DNA of 37,884 nucleotides. Source: Actinomycetota bacterium (GTDB taxonomy: Bacteria > Actinomycetota > Acidimicrobiia > Acidimicrobiales > Microtrichaceae). A model generated the notes under the pieces. It was not told the DNA's origin. It did no database searches and saw nothing but the letters and a program-made list of their open reading frames with translations. Shown here piece after piece: positions 7,819 to 14,750 of this stretch; position 1 is the stretch's first letter; every line of letters begins with the position of its first letter. Location: contig CAUJEC010000095.1 of the NCBI GenBank assembly GCA_963169245.1, positions 1-37,884 of the forward strand, read 5' to 3'. The translations under genes were made by a program, and so were the position numbers.

Positions 7819-7899
7819 GAACGCTGCGAGCGCCTCGAACGCCTCGGCTACTTCGCTCGAACGCCTGCGAGCGCCTCGAACGCCTCGGCTACTTCGCTC
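7819..7899 (-). repeat. 40/41-bp tandem duplication across the pirin stop codon
   Basis: A 40-bp copy (7819-7858) is followed directly by a 41-bp copy (7859-7899) differing by one inserted base. The right copy contains the pirin stop codon (minus-strand TAG, 7889-7891) and its last codons; the left copy repeats this downstream, including another TAG at 7848-7850. The remaining DUF222/pirin intergenic stretch (7638-7818) is pyrimidine-rich with no recognised element. Confidence 0.88.
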
Positions 7900-8881
7900 G
7901 GAACGGCTGAAGCGCTCCAGCAGGGACCACTCCGAGTCGACCGGCCTGATAGTCGCTCATCGCCTGTTCGATCTCCGCACGTGTGTTCATAACGAACGGA
8001 CCGTGTTGGACAACAGGAGCTCCAATTGGCCGTCCACCCATGATCATCACTTCAAAGCTCTCGCTCGCATCGACCTTCTCCCCCTGACCACGGAATGTCA
8101 CCGAGTCGCCAGAGCCGAACAGCACCGTCTGGCCAGCATGGACCGAAATGGACTCACCGTTCCCATCGTCTACAAGACCAGAGCCAGCGAGCACGTACGC
8201 GATCGCATTGAAACCCGGATCCCACGGCAGATTCACCACCGACCCCTTCGCGATCGACGCATGTGCCAGCGCCATCGGCGAGTGCGTCGATCCGGGTCCA
8301 GCGTGACCACCGACATCGCCGGCGATGACACGTATCAACGAACCCCCATCCTCCGACGCGATCAACTTGACCATGTCCGCCTCAAGGTTCTGGTACGCGG
8401 GCGAGATCATCTTGTCGGCTGGCGGGAGATTCACCCACAGCTGTACTCCATGAAACAGTCCGCCCTTGATGACCATTTCCTCGGGAGGGGTCTCGATATG
8501 GAGGATCCCACCACCCGCCGTCATCCACTGAGTCCCACCATCACTGATGACCCCACCTCCCCCATGGGAGTCCTGGTGAAGAAATGTTCCGTCGATCATG
8601 TAGGTGACGGTCTCGAATCCACGGTGGGGGTGCCAGGGCGTCCCCTTGGGTTCTCCCGCCGCGTATTCGATCGCACCCATCTGATCCATATGCACAAACG
8701 GGTCGAGATCTGCAAGGGATAGGCCGGCGAAGGCCCGCCTCACGGGGAAACCCTCTCCCTCGAACCCTGCTGGGGCGGTGCTCACAGATCGGATCGACCG
8801 CGGCGCTCCCCCGCCCGTCAGACCCGAAACCGGTGACAGTCGGGGAACTGCGCTCATATCACTTGGTGTTACTGCTGGCAT
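7889..8881 (-). CDS. Pirin family protein
   Basis: A 330-residue bicupin of the pirin family: FVHMDQMGAIEY, GTPWHPHRGFETVTYMIDG, FLHQDSHGGGGVI, WMTAGGGILHIE and GVQLWVNLP give the metal-ligand His/Glu set of the N-terminal cupin. The C-terminal part holds VNLPWDPGFNAIAYVLAGSG and the end motif RPIGAPVVQHGPFVMNT. Pirins bind Fe(II); some act as quercetinases, others as transcription cofactors, so the role here is open. The start is ATG 8881, not the track's 8980, because AGGAGG lies 5 nt before it and family similarity begins shortly after. The stop codon lies in a 41-bp tandem duplication. Confidence 0.9.
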   Translation of the reverse strand: MPAVTPSDMSAVPRLSPVSGLTGGGAPRSIRSVSTAPAGFEGEGFPVRRAFAGLSLADLDPFVHMDQMGAIEYAAGEPKGTPWHPHRGFETVTYMIDGTFLHQDSHGGGGVISDGGTQWMTAGGGILHIETPPEEMVIKGGLFHGVQLWVNLPPADKMISPAYQNLEADMVKLIASEDGGSLIRVIAGDVGGHAGPGSTHSPMALAHASIAKGSVVNLPWDPGFNAIAYVLAGSGLVDDGNGESISVHAGQTVLFGSGDSVTFRGQGEKVDASESFEVMIMGGRPIGAPVVQHGPFVMNTRAEIEQAMSDYQAGRLGVVPAGALQPFRAK

Positions 8882-8900
8882 GGGGGCCTCCTGGATCGAA

Positions 8901-8940
8901 CTGGACTGTTGCCATCTGAGCTGAACTGTTGCCATCTGGA
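8901..8940. repeat. 20-bp tandem duplication upstream of pirin
   Basis: CTGGACTGTTGCCATCTGAG (8901-8920) is followed by CTGAACTGTTGCCATCTGGA (8921-8940), 17 of 20 identical. It lies 20-60 bp upstream of the pirin start in the 8882-9062 interval, and may be part of its promoter region. No further clear element is visible in that interval. Confidence 0.75.
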
Positions 8941-9062
8941 CTGGAGAGCTGACAGAGTCACCGCCGACGTGAGTCATCATGCGATGACATCACGCCACAT
9001 GAATCCACAGTGACAACCGGCAACGACAACAAGATGACGTGTCACCTACTCACTTGAGTCAA

Positions 9063-9962
9063 CTACCGACAGAGCGACCTTATTCCCGTTGCATCCTCGA
9101 GCGGTTCGACATGGGTGAAGCTCATGGATCCTGGCAACTCTGTGGCGATCTCCGCCTCGATCACATCGGCAAGTTCATGACTCTGTCGCACTGACCATTC
9201 ACCCGGCACGAACATCGTCAGGTAGATGAATCTCTGCCTACCGGACTCCCTGGTTCTGATGGCACCGAACTCGACTCGTTCGGCCTCACAGTGCGCTCGA
9301 AGCACCGCCAACACCTTGCCGGCGTCATCAGCCGGCAGAGCAGCGTCGAGCAACCCGACGACAGATCTCCTGAGCAGGCGGTATCCGGCAATGAGGACAT
9401 TCACCCCTACTAGCAGCGCAATGAGCGGGTCGAGGATCTCGAGGTCCGTCACGAACATGAGGCCGACGCCAACCAGCACCCCCACTGATGTCCACACATC
9501 AGTGAGCAGATGCCTGCCGTCCGCCTCAACGGCGAGTGACCGTTTGTCGCGACCGACCTTCACCAGTGCCATGCCAACAGCAAGATTGATTAGTGCAGCA
9601 ATGGCTGAGAGTGCGAGACCCAGACCAGTCTGGTCTATGGGTTGCGGTTCGATCAGGCGGCTCACGGCACTCCAGACGATCAGCGCCGCTGCGGTGAAGA
9701 TCATTCCACCCTCAACACCAGCCGAAAGGTACTCGGCCTTGCCGTGACCGAACTGGTGCTCCCGGTCCGGCGGCTTGGCCGCAGTCCGGACCGCTATGAG
9801 TCCGATGGCAGCCGCTGCGAGGTTGACCCCGGACTCGAGAGCATCCGAGAGCAGGCCAACCGACCCCGTGATCGCTGCAGCAACACCCTTGAGCGCCATG
9901 GTCGTGATCGCCGCCGCCAGCGACAACAACATGCACCTGATCAGCAGTCGAGTGTCGGCCAC
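9063..9962 (-). CDS. Cation diffusion facilitator (CDF) family metal transporter
   Basis: A 299-residue polytopic protein with the CDF pattern: six hydrophobic helices, SVGLLSDALESGVN in the second, HQFGHGKAEYLSAG in the cytoplasmic loop leading to the third, and VEADGRHLLTDVWTS in the fifth, whose HxxxD is the transport-site half. The C-terminal 90 residues form the cytoplasmic ferredoxin-like domain (VRQSHELADVIEAEI, MSFTHVEP). In the second helix the site reads DALES...N rather than HxxxD, as in one common subgroup, so Zn2+ cannot be assumed and Fe2+ or Mn2+ are possible. It should act as a proton-coupled efflux pump in the inner membrane. Start at ATG 9962. Confidence 0.9.
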   Translation of the reverse strand: MADTRLLIRCMLLSLAAAITTMALKGVAAAITGSVGLLSDALESGVNLAAAAIGLIAVRTAAKPPDREHQFGHGKAEYLSAGVEGGMIFTAAALIVWSAVSRLIEPQPIDQTGLGLALSAIAALINLAVGMALVKVGRDKRSLAVEADGRHLLTDVWTSVGVLVGVGLMFVTDLEILDPLIALLVGVNVLIAGYRLLRRSVVGLLDAALPADDAGKVLAVLRAHCEAERVEFGAIRTRESGRQRFIYLTMFVPGEWSVRQSHELADVIEAEIATELPGSMSFTHVEPLEDATGIRSLCR

Positions 9963-10047
9963 GGAACCAACTTAGATCCGTCCCGCCCAGCCGGTGGGCA
10001 GAATGTTGAATCCCTGATGGCTGACGCTCCCGCGTGAGATCAAAACA

Positions 10048-10086
10048 GCTGTGCGCGACCAGGAACTGCTGTGCGTGACCAGAACT
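10048..10086. repeat. 20/19-bp imperfect tandem duplication in the CDF/hsp20 intergenic region
   Basis: GCTGTGCGCGACCAGGAACT (10048-10067) followed by GCTGTGCGTGACCAGAACT (10068-10086). It lies in the 316-bp divergent interval 9963-10278, which otherwise holds the HAIR-like palindrome near 10190 and a small GAGAA-TC-TTCTC inverted repeat at about 10154. No gene is evident there. Confidence 0.7.
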
Positions 10087-10172
10087 GCTCTCCTACACCC
10101 AGAATCGAAGGCATCGCCATCGGTCAACCCAGATAGATCAACAATGCAAATAGAGAATCTTCTCAGACGAAG

Positions 10173-10209
10173 ACAGTTAACTTGATATACTGGCTATCAA
10201 CTTAACTGT
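10173..10209 (+). promoter_or_regulatory. HAIR-like inverted repeat (candidate HspR operator) upstream of hsp20
   Basis: Arms ACAGTTAACTTGATA and TATCAACTTAACTGT (15 bp, one mismatch) are separated by 7 bp (TACTGGC). The inner part CTTGATA-N7-TATCAAC resembles the actinobacterial HspR-binding HAIR consensus CTTGAGT-N7-ACTCAAG in spacing and core. A -10-like TATACT (10186-10191) lies inside it. The element is 70 bp upstream of an Hsp20 gene, a classical HspR target. No hspR gene is in the window. Confidence 0.65.
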
Positions 10210-10278
10210 TGGAGCTATACGCTGAATCCAACGAACTAGCCACCTTTCCCCAACAAGGACCCAGAACAGGAGAAAACC

Positions 10279-10713
10279 ATGTTGATGAGAACCGATCCCT
10301 TCCGAGATTTCGAACGCTTCACTCAGGAGGCCTTCAGTCGGCCTCGCCCGTCGGTAATGCCACTCGATGCCTATCGCGTCGGCGACCGTTTCGTCGTGCA
10401 CTTCGACCTGCCGGGCGTTGACGCATCGAGTATCGATCTCACGGTCGAGAAAAACGCTCTCACAGTCACGGCGCACCGTAGCTGGGAAGCGAGCGACGAC
10501 GTCCAGATACTCGCCTCTGAACGTCAGCAGGGTACCTTCAGCCGCCAGCTGCTCCTCGGTGAGAGTCTGGATTCCGACCGGGTGGAGGCAAGCTACGACG
10601 ACGGAGTGCTCACCATCACCATCCCGGTAGCCGAGCAGGCCAAGCCCCGCAGGATTGAGGTGTCCTCGCGTTCTGAAGCCGCGAAATCGATCGAGACATC
10701 CACGAGCGACTGA
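10279..10713 (+). CDS. Hsp20 / alpha-crystallin family small heat-shock protein
   Basis: A 144-residue protein closely resembling mycobacterial Hsp18/Acr2-type proteins: MLMRTDPFRDFERF at the N-terminus, MPLDAYRVGDRFVVHFDLPGVDASSIDLTVEKNALTV, ERQQGTFSRQLLLGESLD, VEASYDDGVLTITIPV and a C-terminal AKPRRIEV with the IxV anchoring motif. It is more complete than the Hsp20 at 4413-4817. ATG 10279 follows AGGAGAAAACC. The palindrome about 70 bp upstream resembles an HspR operator, so heat induction is expected. It is convergent with the DUF488 gene. The 89-bp gap contains a weak inverted repeat (CGCCCGTTG / CAACGGCG, long loop) that might act as a terminator. Confidence 0.9.
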   Translation: MLMRTDPFRDFERFTQEAFSRPRPSVMPLDAYRVGDRFVVHFDLPGVDASSIDLTVEKNALTVTAHRSWEASDDVQILASERQQGTFSRQLLLGESLDSDRVEASYDDGVLTITIPVAEQAKPRRIEVSSRSEAAKSIETSTSD

Positions 10714-10802
10714 TCGAAGCGAGACCTCCGCCAAGCAATTTCGCCCGTTGCGCGCGGTCTTCGACACACAGCCAACGGCGCGAGGCCTACGCAGTCCCTG
10801 CT

Positions 10803-11381
10803 TCATAAATCTCGACCTTCAGTGGGGTTCTGGTCATAGATCAGGGCCCCACAGTCGTCCCTGACGCCAGGAGTCAGCACATGCGGCGCCTCTCTGCCGT
10901 CATGCATCAGGTCGAGCACCGTCAGCCCCTCGACAAGGACCAGGTGATCGGCGAGCAGTCGACGATGACATCGCCACCAGACGCTCTCACTACACATGAC
11001 CGCGCAGCTAGCACTAGCCATGGAATCAAGCAGAGTCGCTATTCCCGAAGCGAACGACCCGGTCTCCATATAGTCCGCATACGCCCTGAAGGCCTCGTGC
11101 CGAAGCACCACATGTCTGGACCCCAGAACAGGCTTCCGTCGGCCGCCAAGCTCAGAGATCCACTGGTATTCCAGATCGGCGGCCGGGAGCCACTCCGACA
11201 TCGCCTCACGACCGAACTGCGGGTTCCGTCGACTCCCGGGAAACGATCGGATATCGACCACGCGCTCAACGCCAGCAGTCCGCAGAATCCGAGCGAACTG
11301 ATCGGCGGGAAGCGTCCCGTGGCCAAACGTGCGCACCACCCGCTGATCATTGCCGGTTGTCGATCGAGCCGCTGGCGCCAC
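10803..11381 (-). CDS. DUF488 family protein
   Basis: A 192-residue protein with DUF488 hallmarks: RTFGHGTLPADQFARIL, VVDIRSFPGSRRNPQFGREA, LGGRRKP, FRAYADYM and the Cys/His motif CSESVWWRCHRRLLADHL near residue 145. DUF488 members are small cytoplasmic proteins of unknown function with a conserved CxE...CHR cluster suggestive of a redox or metal site. The start is uncertain: GTG 11381 gives the track ORF, while GTG 11339 lies right before the conserved core. The 140 bp upstream are C-rich with imperfect 15-bp repeats; I see no promoter there. Confidence 0.8.
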   Translation of the reverse strand: MAPAARSTTGNDQRVVRTFGHGTLPADQFARILRTAGVERVVDIRSFPGSRRNPQFGREAMSEWLPAADLEYQWISELGGRRKPVLGSRHVVLRHEAFRAYADYMETGSFASGIATLLDSMASASCAVMCSESVWWRCHRRLLADHLVLVEGLTVLDLMHDGREAPHVLTPGVRDDCGALIYDQNPTEGRDL

Positions 11382-11484
11382 ATCCGGGATCTACCCAGAA
11401 CAGGGCGAAGCGAATCAGCCTCACGAATAGCGGGTCAGGCCCGGCAGCCACGCCCCCGCAGGCACGGCCCCGCAGTGCCAGCCG

Positions 11485-11528
11485 CAGCAAGTCAGTCCGG
11501 GCCCACCCCAGGCCCAGCAAGTCAGTCC
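11485..11528 (-). repeat. 30-bp-spaced direct repeat across the ubiB-like stop codon
   Basis: CAGCAAGTCAGTCC occurs at 11485-11498 and 11515-11528, with a 30-bp period. The right copy contains the stop codon of the ABC1 kinase gene (minus-strand TGA, 11522-11524); the left copy repeats the TGA downstream. Confidence 0.8.
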
Positions 11529-13018
11529 AAGTCGCTCATGATCTGCGAGAGCTCATTCGGATACCGCTGAATGAAATAACCGAAGATCGGCTCGATCTCA
11601 TTGAAGAGATTGGCATCGGGGGCCAGCGCCGCAGCGAAACCGTTCAGGTAGAGCAGGTTCTTGAAGAACAGGATCAGTTCCTTGGGAAGCCTGAAGCCAT
11701 TGCTCGCGAGGATCTTGATGATGGAACCGAGCGCCTGACCCAGCCGATCAACAGTCAGGTCACCCTGTCGGTGCAACAGGTCCGGGTCGACAGCCTCGAG
11801 TTGTGCCTCCAGTTCCCTTGCGAGCTTGGGGAGATCCTCACCAGCCGGTATGGCTCCGAACGCCTGGAGTCCCTTGAGTTGCAACAGCGTGTCGTTGCGA
11901 GCAAAACCGAAGAGGAACTTGACTGTTGCTGCACGCTGGGCAGCCGTGATTCGTCCGGCGATCCCGAAGTCGATGAGAGATAGGTCCCCCTTGGAGTTCA
12001 CCAACACGTTGCCTGCGTGAAGATCCCCATGGAAAGCACCATACGCGATCATGTGCTCGAGTGTGCCTGTGATGGCCACGTTGAGCAGACGCTCGCCGTC
12101 CACCGCCCCCGGATAGGTCTCCATTGCCTTGTCGTAGGGCACGCCTTCCAGTCGCGTCATGACCAGAACGTCCTCTCGGGTCAGGTGAGGTATCGGCTTG
12201 GGGATGGTCACGAAGTCGTGACCTGCCGCCTCGGACGCCAGTGCCAGTTCAACCTGGTTGATCGCCTCGAAACGGAAGTCGACCTCTTCGAGAACCAGTG
12301 CCGCGAACAGTTCGACGAACCCGCTGAGATTCGCTGTTCGTGCCGACTTGGACGCCTTCTCGGCAGCCGCTGCCGCCAATGACATCGACCGAAGATCGCG
12401 GGCGAACTGCCCTCGCAGCCCGGGGCGTCGAATCTTGACGACGACCGGGGTGCCATCATGCATCGTTGCGGCGTGAACCTGTCCGATCGATGCCGCCCCG
12501 AGCGGGTCCGGGTCGAACTCGCTGAACAGGGTCTCGAGGCTGACCTCGAAGCGGTCCTCGATCTTCTGCTCAGCGATACCGGGCGCGAGTGGCATTGCGG
12601 TGTCGCGGCACCAGCCGAACGCGTCCACCCACTGATCCGGAAGGAGTCCCTGCGCCGTGGCGATGAACTGGCCCAACTTGATGTAAGTGGACCCACCCGC
12701 CTTGACGAGTTCCTGCAGGTGCCGGATACCGGCACCCTCTTCGAGCGGACCCTCGGTGATCAGCTTCTTTGCATCCTCACGAAGCCCGGGTGTCACTCCT
12801 TTGGCGAGCTCGACGCCCGTTCGTCCAACAGCACGCAGAGTGGATGCCCGAAGTGAGGGCCGTGCCAATTCAAGGGCGTCGGCGGCAACCTGCTGTCGAG
12901 CCTTGCGCCCCCAGCGGATCCACACTCGCTGCGCATCTGCGTGCCATGGCTCCCCTGCGAAGAGCTCCGACCCTGCAAGCAGGTCGACCATGTCCGGAAG
13001 TGGTGGATTGGGGGCCAT
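11522..13018 (-). CDS. ABC1/UbiB/AarF atypical protein-kinase-like ATPase
   Basis: A 498-residue ABC1-family protein. It carries the KxGQ motif in GGSTYIKLGQFIATAQGLLP, the Ala-rich nucleotide loop LGAASIGQVHAA in place of a glycine loop, the Lys of VVVKIRRPG, catalytic GDLHAGNVLV, and LIDFGIAG (DFG). The family includes UbiB/COQ8, needed for quinone-lipid homeostasis; the actinobacterial role is uncertain. The C-terminal 60 residues are hydrophobic and could be membrane-associated. ATG 13018 (MAPNPPLP) is preferred to the track's TTG at 13027. It is divergent from the WS/DGAT gene across 300 bp that contain two tandem arrays. Confidence 0.9.
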   Translation of the reverse strand: MAPNPPLPDMVDLLAGSELFAGEPWHADAQRVWIRWGRKARQQVAADALELARPSLRASTLRAVGRTGVELAKGVTPGLREDAKKLITEGPLEEGAGIRHLQELVKAGGSTYIKLGQFIATAQGLLPDQWVDAFGWCRDTAMPLAPGIAEQKIEDRFEVSLETLFSEFDPDPLGAASIGQVHAATMHDGTPVVVKIRRPGLRGQFARDLRSMSLAAAAAEKASKSARTANLSGFVELFAALVLEEVDFRFEAINQVELALASEAAGHDFVTIPKPIPHLTREDVLVMTRLEGVPYDKAMETYPGAVDGERLLNVAITGTLEHMIAYGAFHGDLHAGNVLVNSKGDLSLIDFGIAGRITAAQRAATVKFLFGFARNDTLLQLKGLQAFGAIPAGEDLPKLARELEAQLEAVDPDLLHRQGDLTVDRLGQALGSIIKILASNGFRLPKELILFFKNLLYLNGFAAALAPDANLFNEIEPIFGYFIQRYPNELSQIMSDLD

Positions 13019-13060
13019 GACCGGCAATTGTTACCCGTGAGCGAGCACTTTGCCCACAAT

Positions 13061-13088
13061 TGTTCACTCGCGGCTGTTCACTCGCGGC
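13061..13088. repeat. 14-bp perfect tandem duplication
   Basis: TGTTCACTCGCGGC occurs twice without a spacer in the ubiB-like / WS-DGAT divergent region, about 45 bp upstream of the kinase start. Confidence 0.85.
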
Positions 13089-13147
13089 CTCTGGATGCAC
13101 TGGATGACGCACAGGACGAAATGGCCGACCCACGGACTGGCGCAGAG

Positions 13148-13219
13148 ACTGGCGCACTGGCGCACTGGCGCACTGGCGCACTGGCGCACTGGCGCACTGG
13201 CGCACTGGCGCACTGGCGC
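13148..13219. repeat. 8-bp tandem repeat, nine perfect copies, upstream of the WS/DGAT gene
   Basis: ACTGGCGC is repeated nine times without error, ending 100 bp before the GTG start of the acyltransferase gene. A degenerate further copy lies at about 13135-13147. A period of 8 with identical units suggests recent slippage. The rest of the 13019-13319 interval holds the 14-bp duplication and no clear promoter motif. Confidence 0.95.
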
Positions 13220-13319
13220 ATCAACTACTGCCCAACACCAGAGAGTGCGCAACACGCCTCTGGGAAGCAAACCTTCCCCGGTAGCGCGTTGTGACCCAGT
13301 TCACTGGCAGACTGTTGCG

Positions 13320-14750
13320 GTGCAGCGAATCACGGGCGCAGACGCCTCTTTTCTCTACATGGAGAACCGCATCGTTCACATGCATGTGACGGGCATGATC
13401 ATGCTCGATCCAAGCTCCATGCCCGACGGCTGCTCCTTCGAAGCGTTCCGGGAGCATGTCGTCAGCCGACTCCATCGAATCCCGGTCTTCCGCCAGCGAC
13501 TCCTCTGGACACCCTTCGACATCGACCATCCAACCTGGGCCGATGACCCGGAGTTCAACATCGACAACCATCTGCACCGCGAGGTCCTCAAGGGCAAGAA
13601 GGCCACCCTCCGCGGGCTCAAGGACTGGGTCGGGGCCTTCGCCTCGGAACCACTCGACCGTGACCGTCCGCTGTGGAAGATGGTCGTCATCGAAGGTCTC
13701 GACAGCGGCTCAATCGCGGTGGTCTCCAAGGTCCACCACGTAGCAGTTGACGGCACCACGGGAACCGACATCATGGCCCAGATCGTGGATCTTGCTCCCA
13801 CGGCGGAACAGGAGGAGATCCCTCCGTACCAACCGGGTCGGCTGCCCAGTCGCGTCGAACTCGCTTACCGAGGGGTGGCCTCTCGCGCGCTCGACCCACT
13901 GCGCGCGGTGCGCGCATTCGGCAGAACAGCCGGATCGATCAGCCGGATTGTCCGTGGAGCAACCGGAGAGGACGACTCCAAGGCATCCATGGCTCGCCCC
14001 TTCGACGCGCCAAGGACTTTCTTCAATCACTCACTCACACCCAAACGAAGCGTTGCATTCGAGGCGGCTCGACTCGATGACCTCAAATACACGAAGGCAA
14101 CCTTCGGTGTGACTGTCAACGATGTCTTCCTCGCCGCATGCACCCAGGCGCTGCGCGGTTATCTGGCAGACCACGGTGAGTTCCTCACCCGCCCTCTGGT
14201 TGTGAGCGTGCCCGTATCGGTCAAGGGCCAGACGAGCACCGATTCGGCGAATCAGGTTTCGAACATGTTCGTTCGACTACCCGTTCACGTCGATGATCCC
14301 GTCAAACAACTGCGGCTGGTCCACGCCGATACTCGGGATGCCAAGGTGGTCCACGGTGCGATCGCTGCGGACATCATCGGCGACGTCACCGAGGTGACAC
14401 CGCCCGCGATCTTCAATCTGGCAAGCCGTATGTACTCGCGGATCGGACTTGCCGATCGGCTCACACCGATCCACAACCTGGTCATTTCAAATGTTCCCGG
14501 GCCACCATTCCCGCTCTATGTGGCGGGGGCACGGCTGCAGGCGGTCTATCCCTTCGGCCCGCTCATCGAAGGGTCTGGGCTGAACATCACGGTTCTGTCC
14601 AATATGGGAAACATGGACATCGGCGTCATCGCGTGTCCTGATGTCGCCCCTGACATCGACGATCTGGCGATGGGCATCGTAGAAGCGATCAGCGTTCTTC
14701 GTGACGCTGCCGAGGCGGCCGGCGGGCCGGACGTAGGAGACAAGAAGTGA
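13320..14750 (+). CDS. Wax ester synthase / diacylglycerol acyltransferase (WS/DGAT)
   Basis: A 476-residue bacterial WS/DGAT. ITGADASFLYMENR at the N-terminus is the usual family start, the catalytic HHxxxDG motif appears as KVHHVAVDGTTG near residue 140, and VNDVFLAACTQALR, VPVSVKG and NLVISNVPGPPFPLYVAGARL complete the family set. It transfers acyl-CoA to diacylglycerol or fatty alcohol to make storage or surface neutral lipid. I start it at GTG 13320 because family similarity begins there; the track's TTG start at 13050 would translate the 8-bp repeat into AHWRTGAL-type sequence with no family counterpart. It overlaps the following hydrolase gene by 4 bp (GTGA), implying translational coupling. 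Confidence 0.92.
   Translation: MQRITGADASFLYMENRIVHMHVTGMIMLDPSSMPDGCSFEAFREHVVSRLHRIPVFRQRLLWTPFDIDHPTWADDPEFNIDNHLHREVLKGKKATLRGLKDWVGAFASEPLDRDRPLWKMVVIEGLDSGSIAVVSKVHHVAVDGTTGTDIMAQIVDLAPTAEQEEIPPYQPGRLPSRVELAYRGVASRALDPLRAVRAFGRTAGSISRIVRGATGEDDSKASMARPFDAPRTFFNHSLTPKRSVAFEAARLDDLKYTKATFGVTVNDVFLAACTQALRGYLADHGEFLTRPLVVSVPVSVKGQTSTDSANQVSNMFVRLPVHVDDPVKQLRLVHADTRDAKVVHGAIAADIIGDVTEVTPPAIFNLASRMYSRIGLADRLTPIHNLVISNVPGPPFPLYVAGARLQAVYPFGPLIEGSGLNITVLSNMGNMDIGVIACPDVAPDIDDLAMGIVEAISVLRDAAEAAGGPDVGDKK

Noticed and set aside
7634-8722. 362-residue plus-strand ORF opposite pirin
   Set aside because: Shadow of pirin; composition is biased and it begins in the 41-bp repeat region.
10177-10806. 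209-residue minus-strand ORF over hsp20
   Set aside because: Shadow of the Hsp20 gene and of the HAIR-like palindrome.
13148-13219. CRISPR-like array
   Set aside because: Units are 8 bp with no spacers; a simple tandem repeat.
13050-13319. N-terminal extension of the WS/DGAT ORF translating the 8-bp repeat
   Set aside because: Starts at a TTG without a ribosome-binding site and has no family counterpart; kept only as a phase-variation hypothesis.
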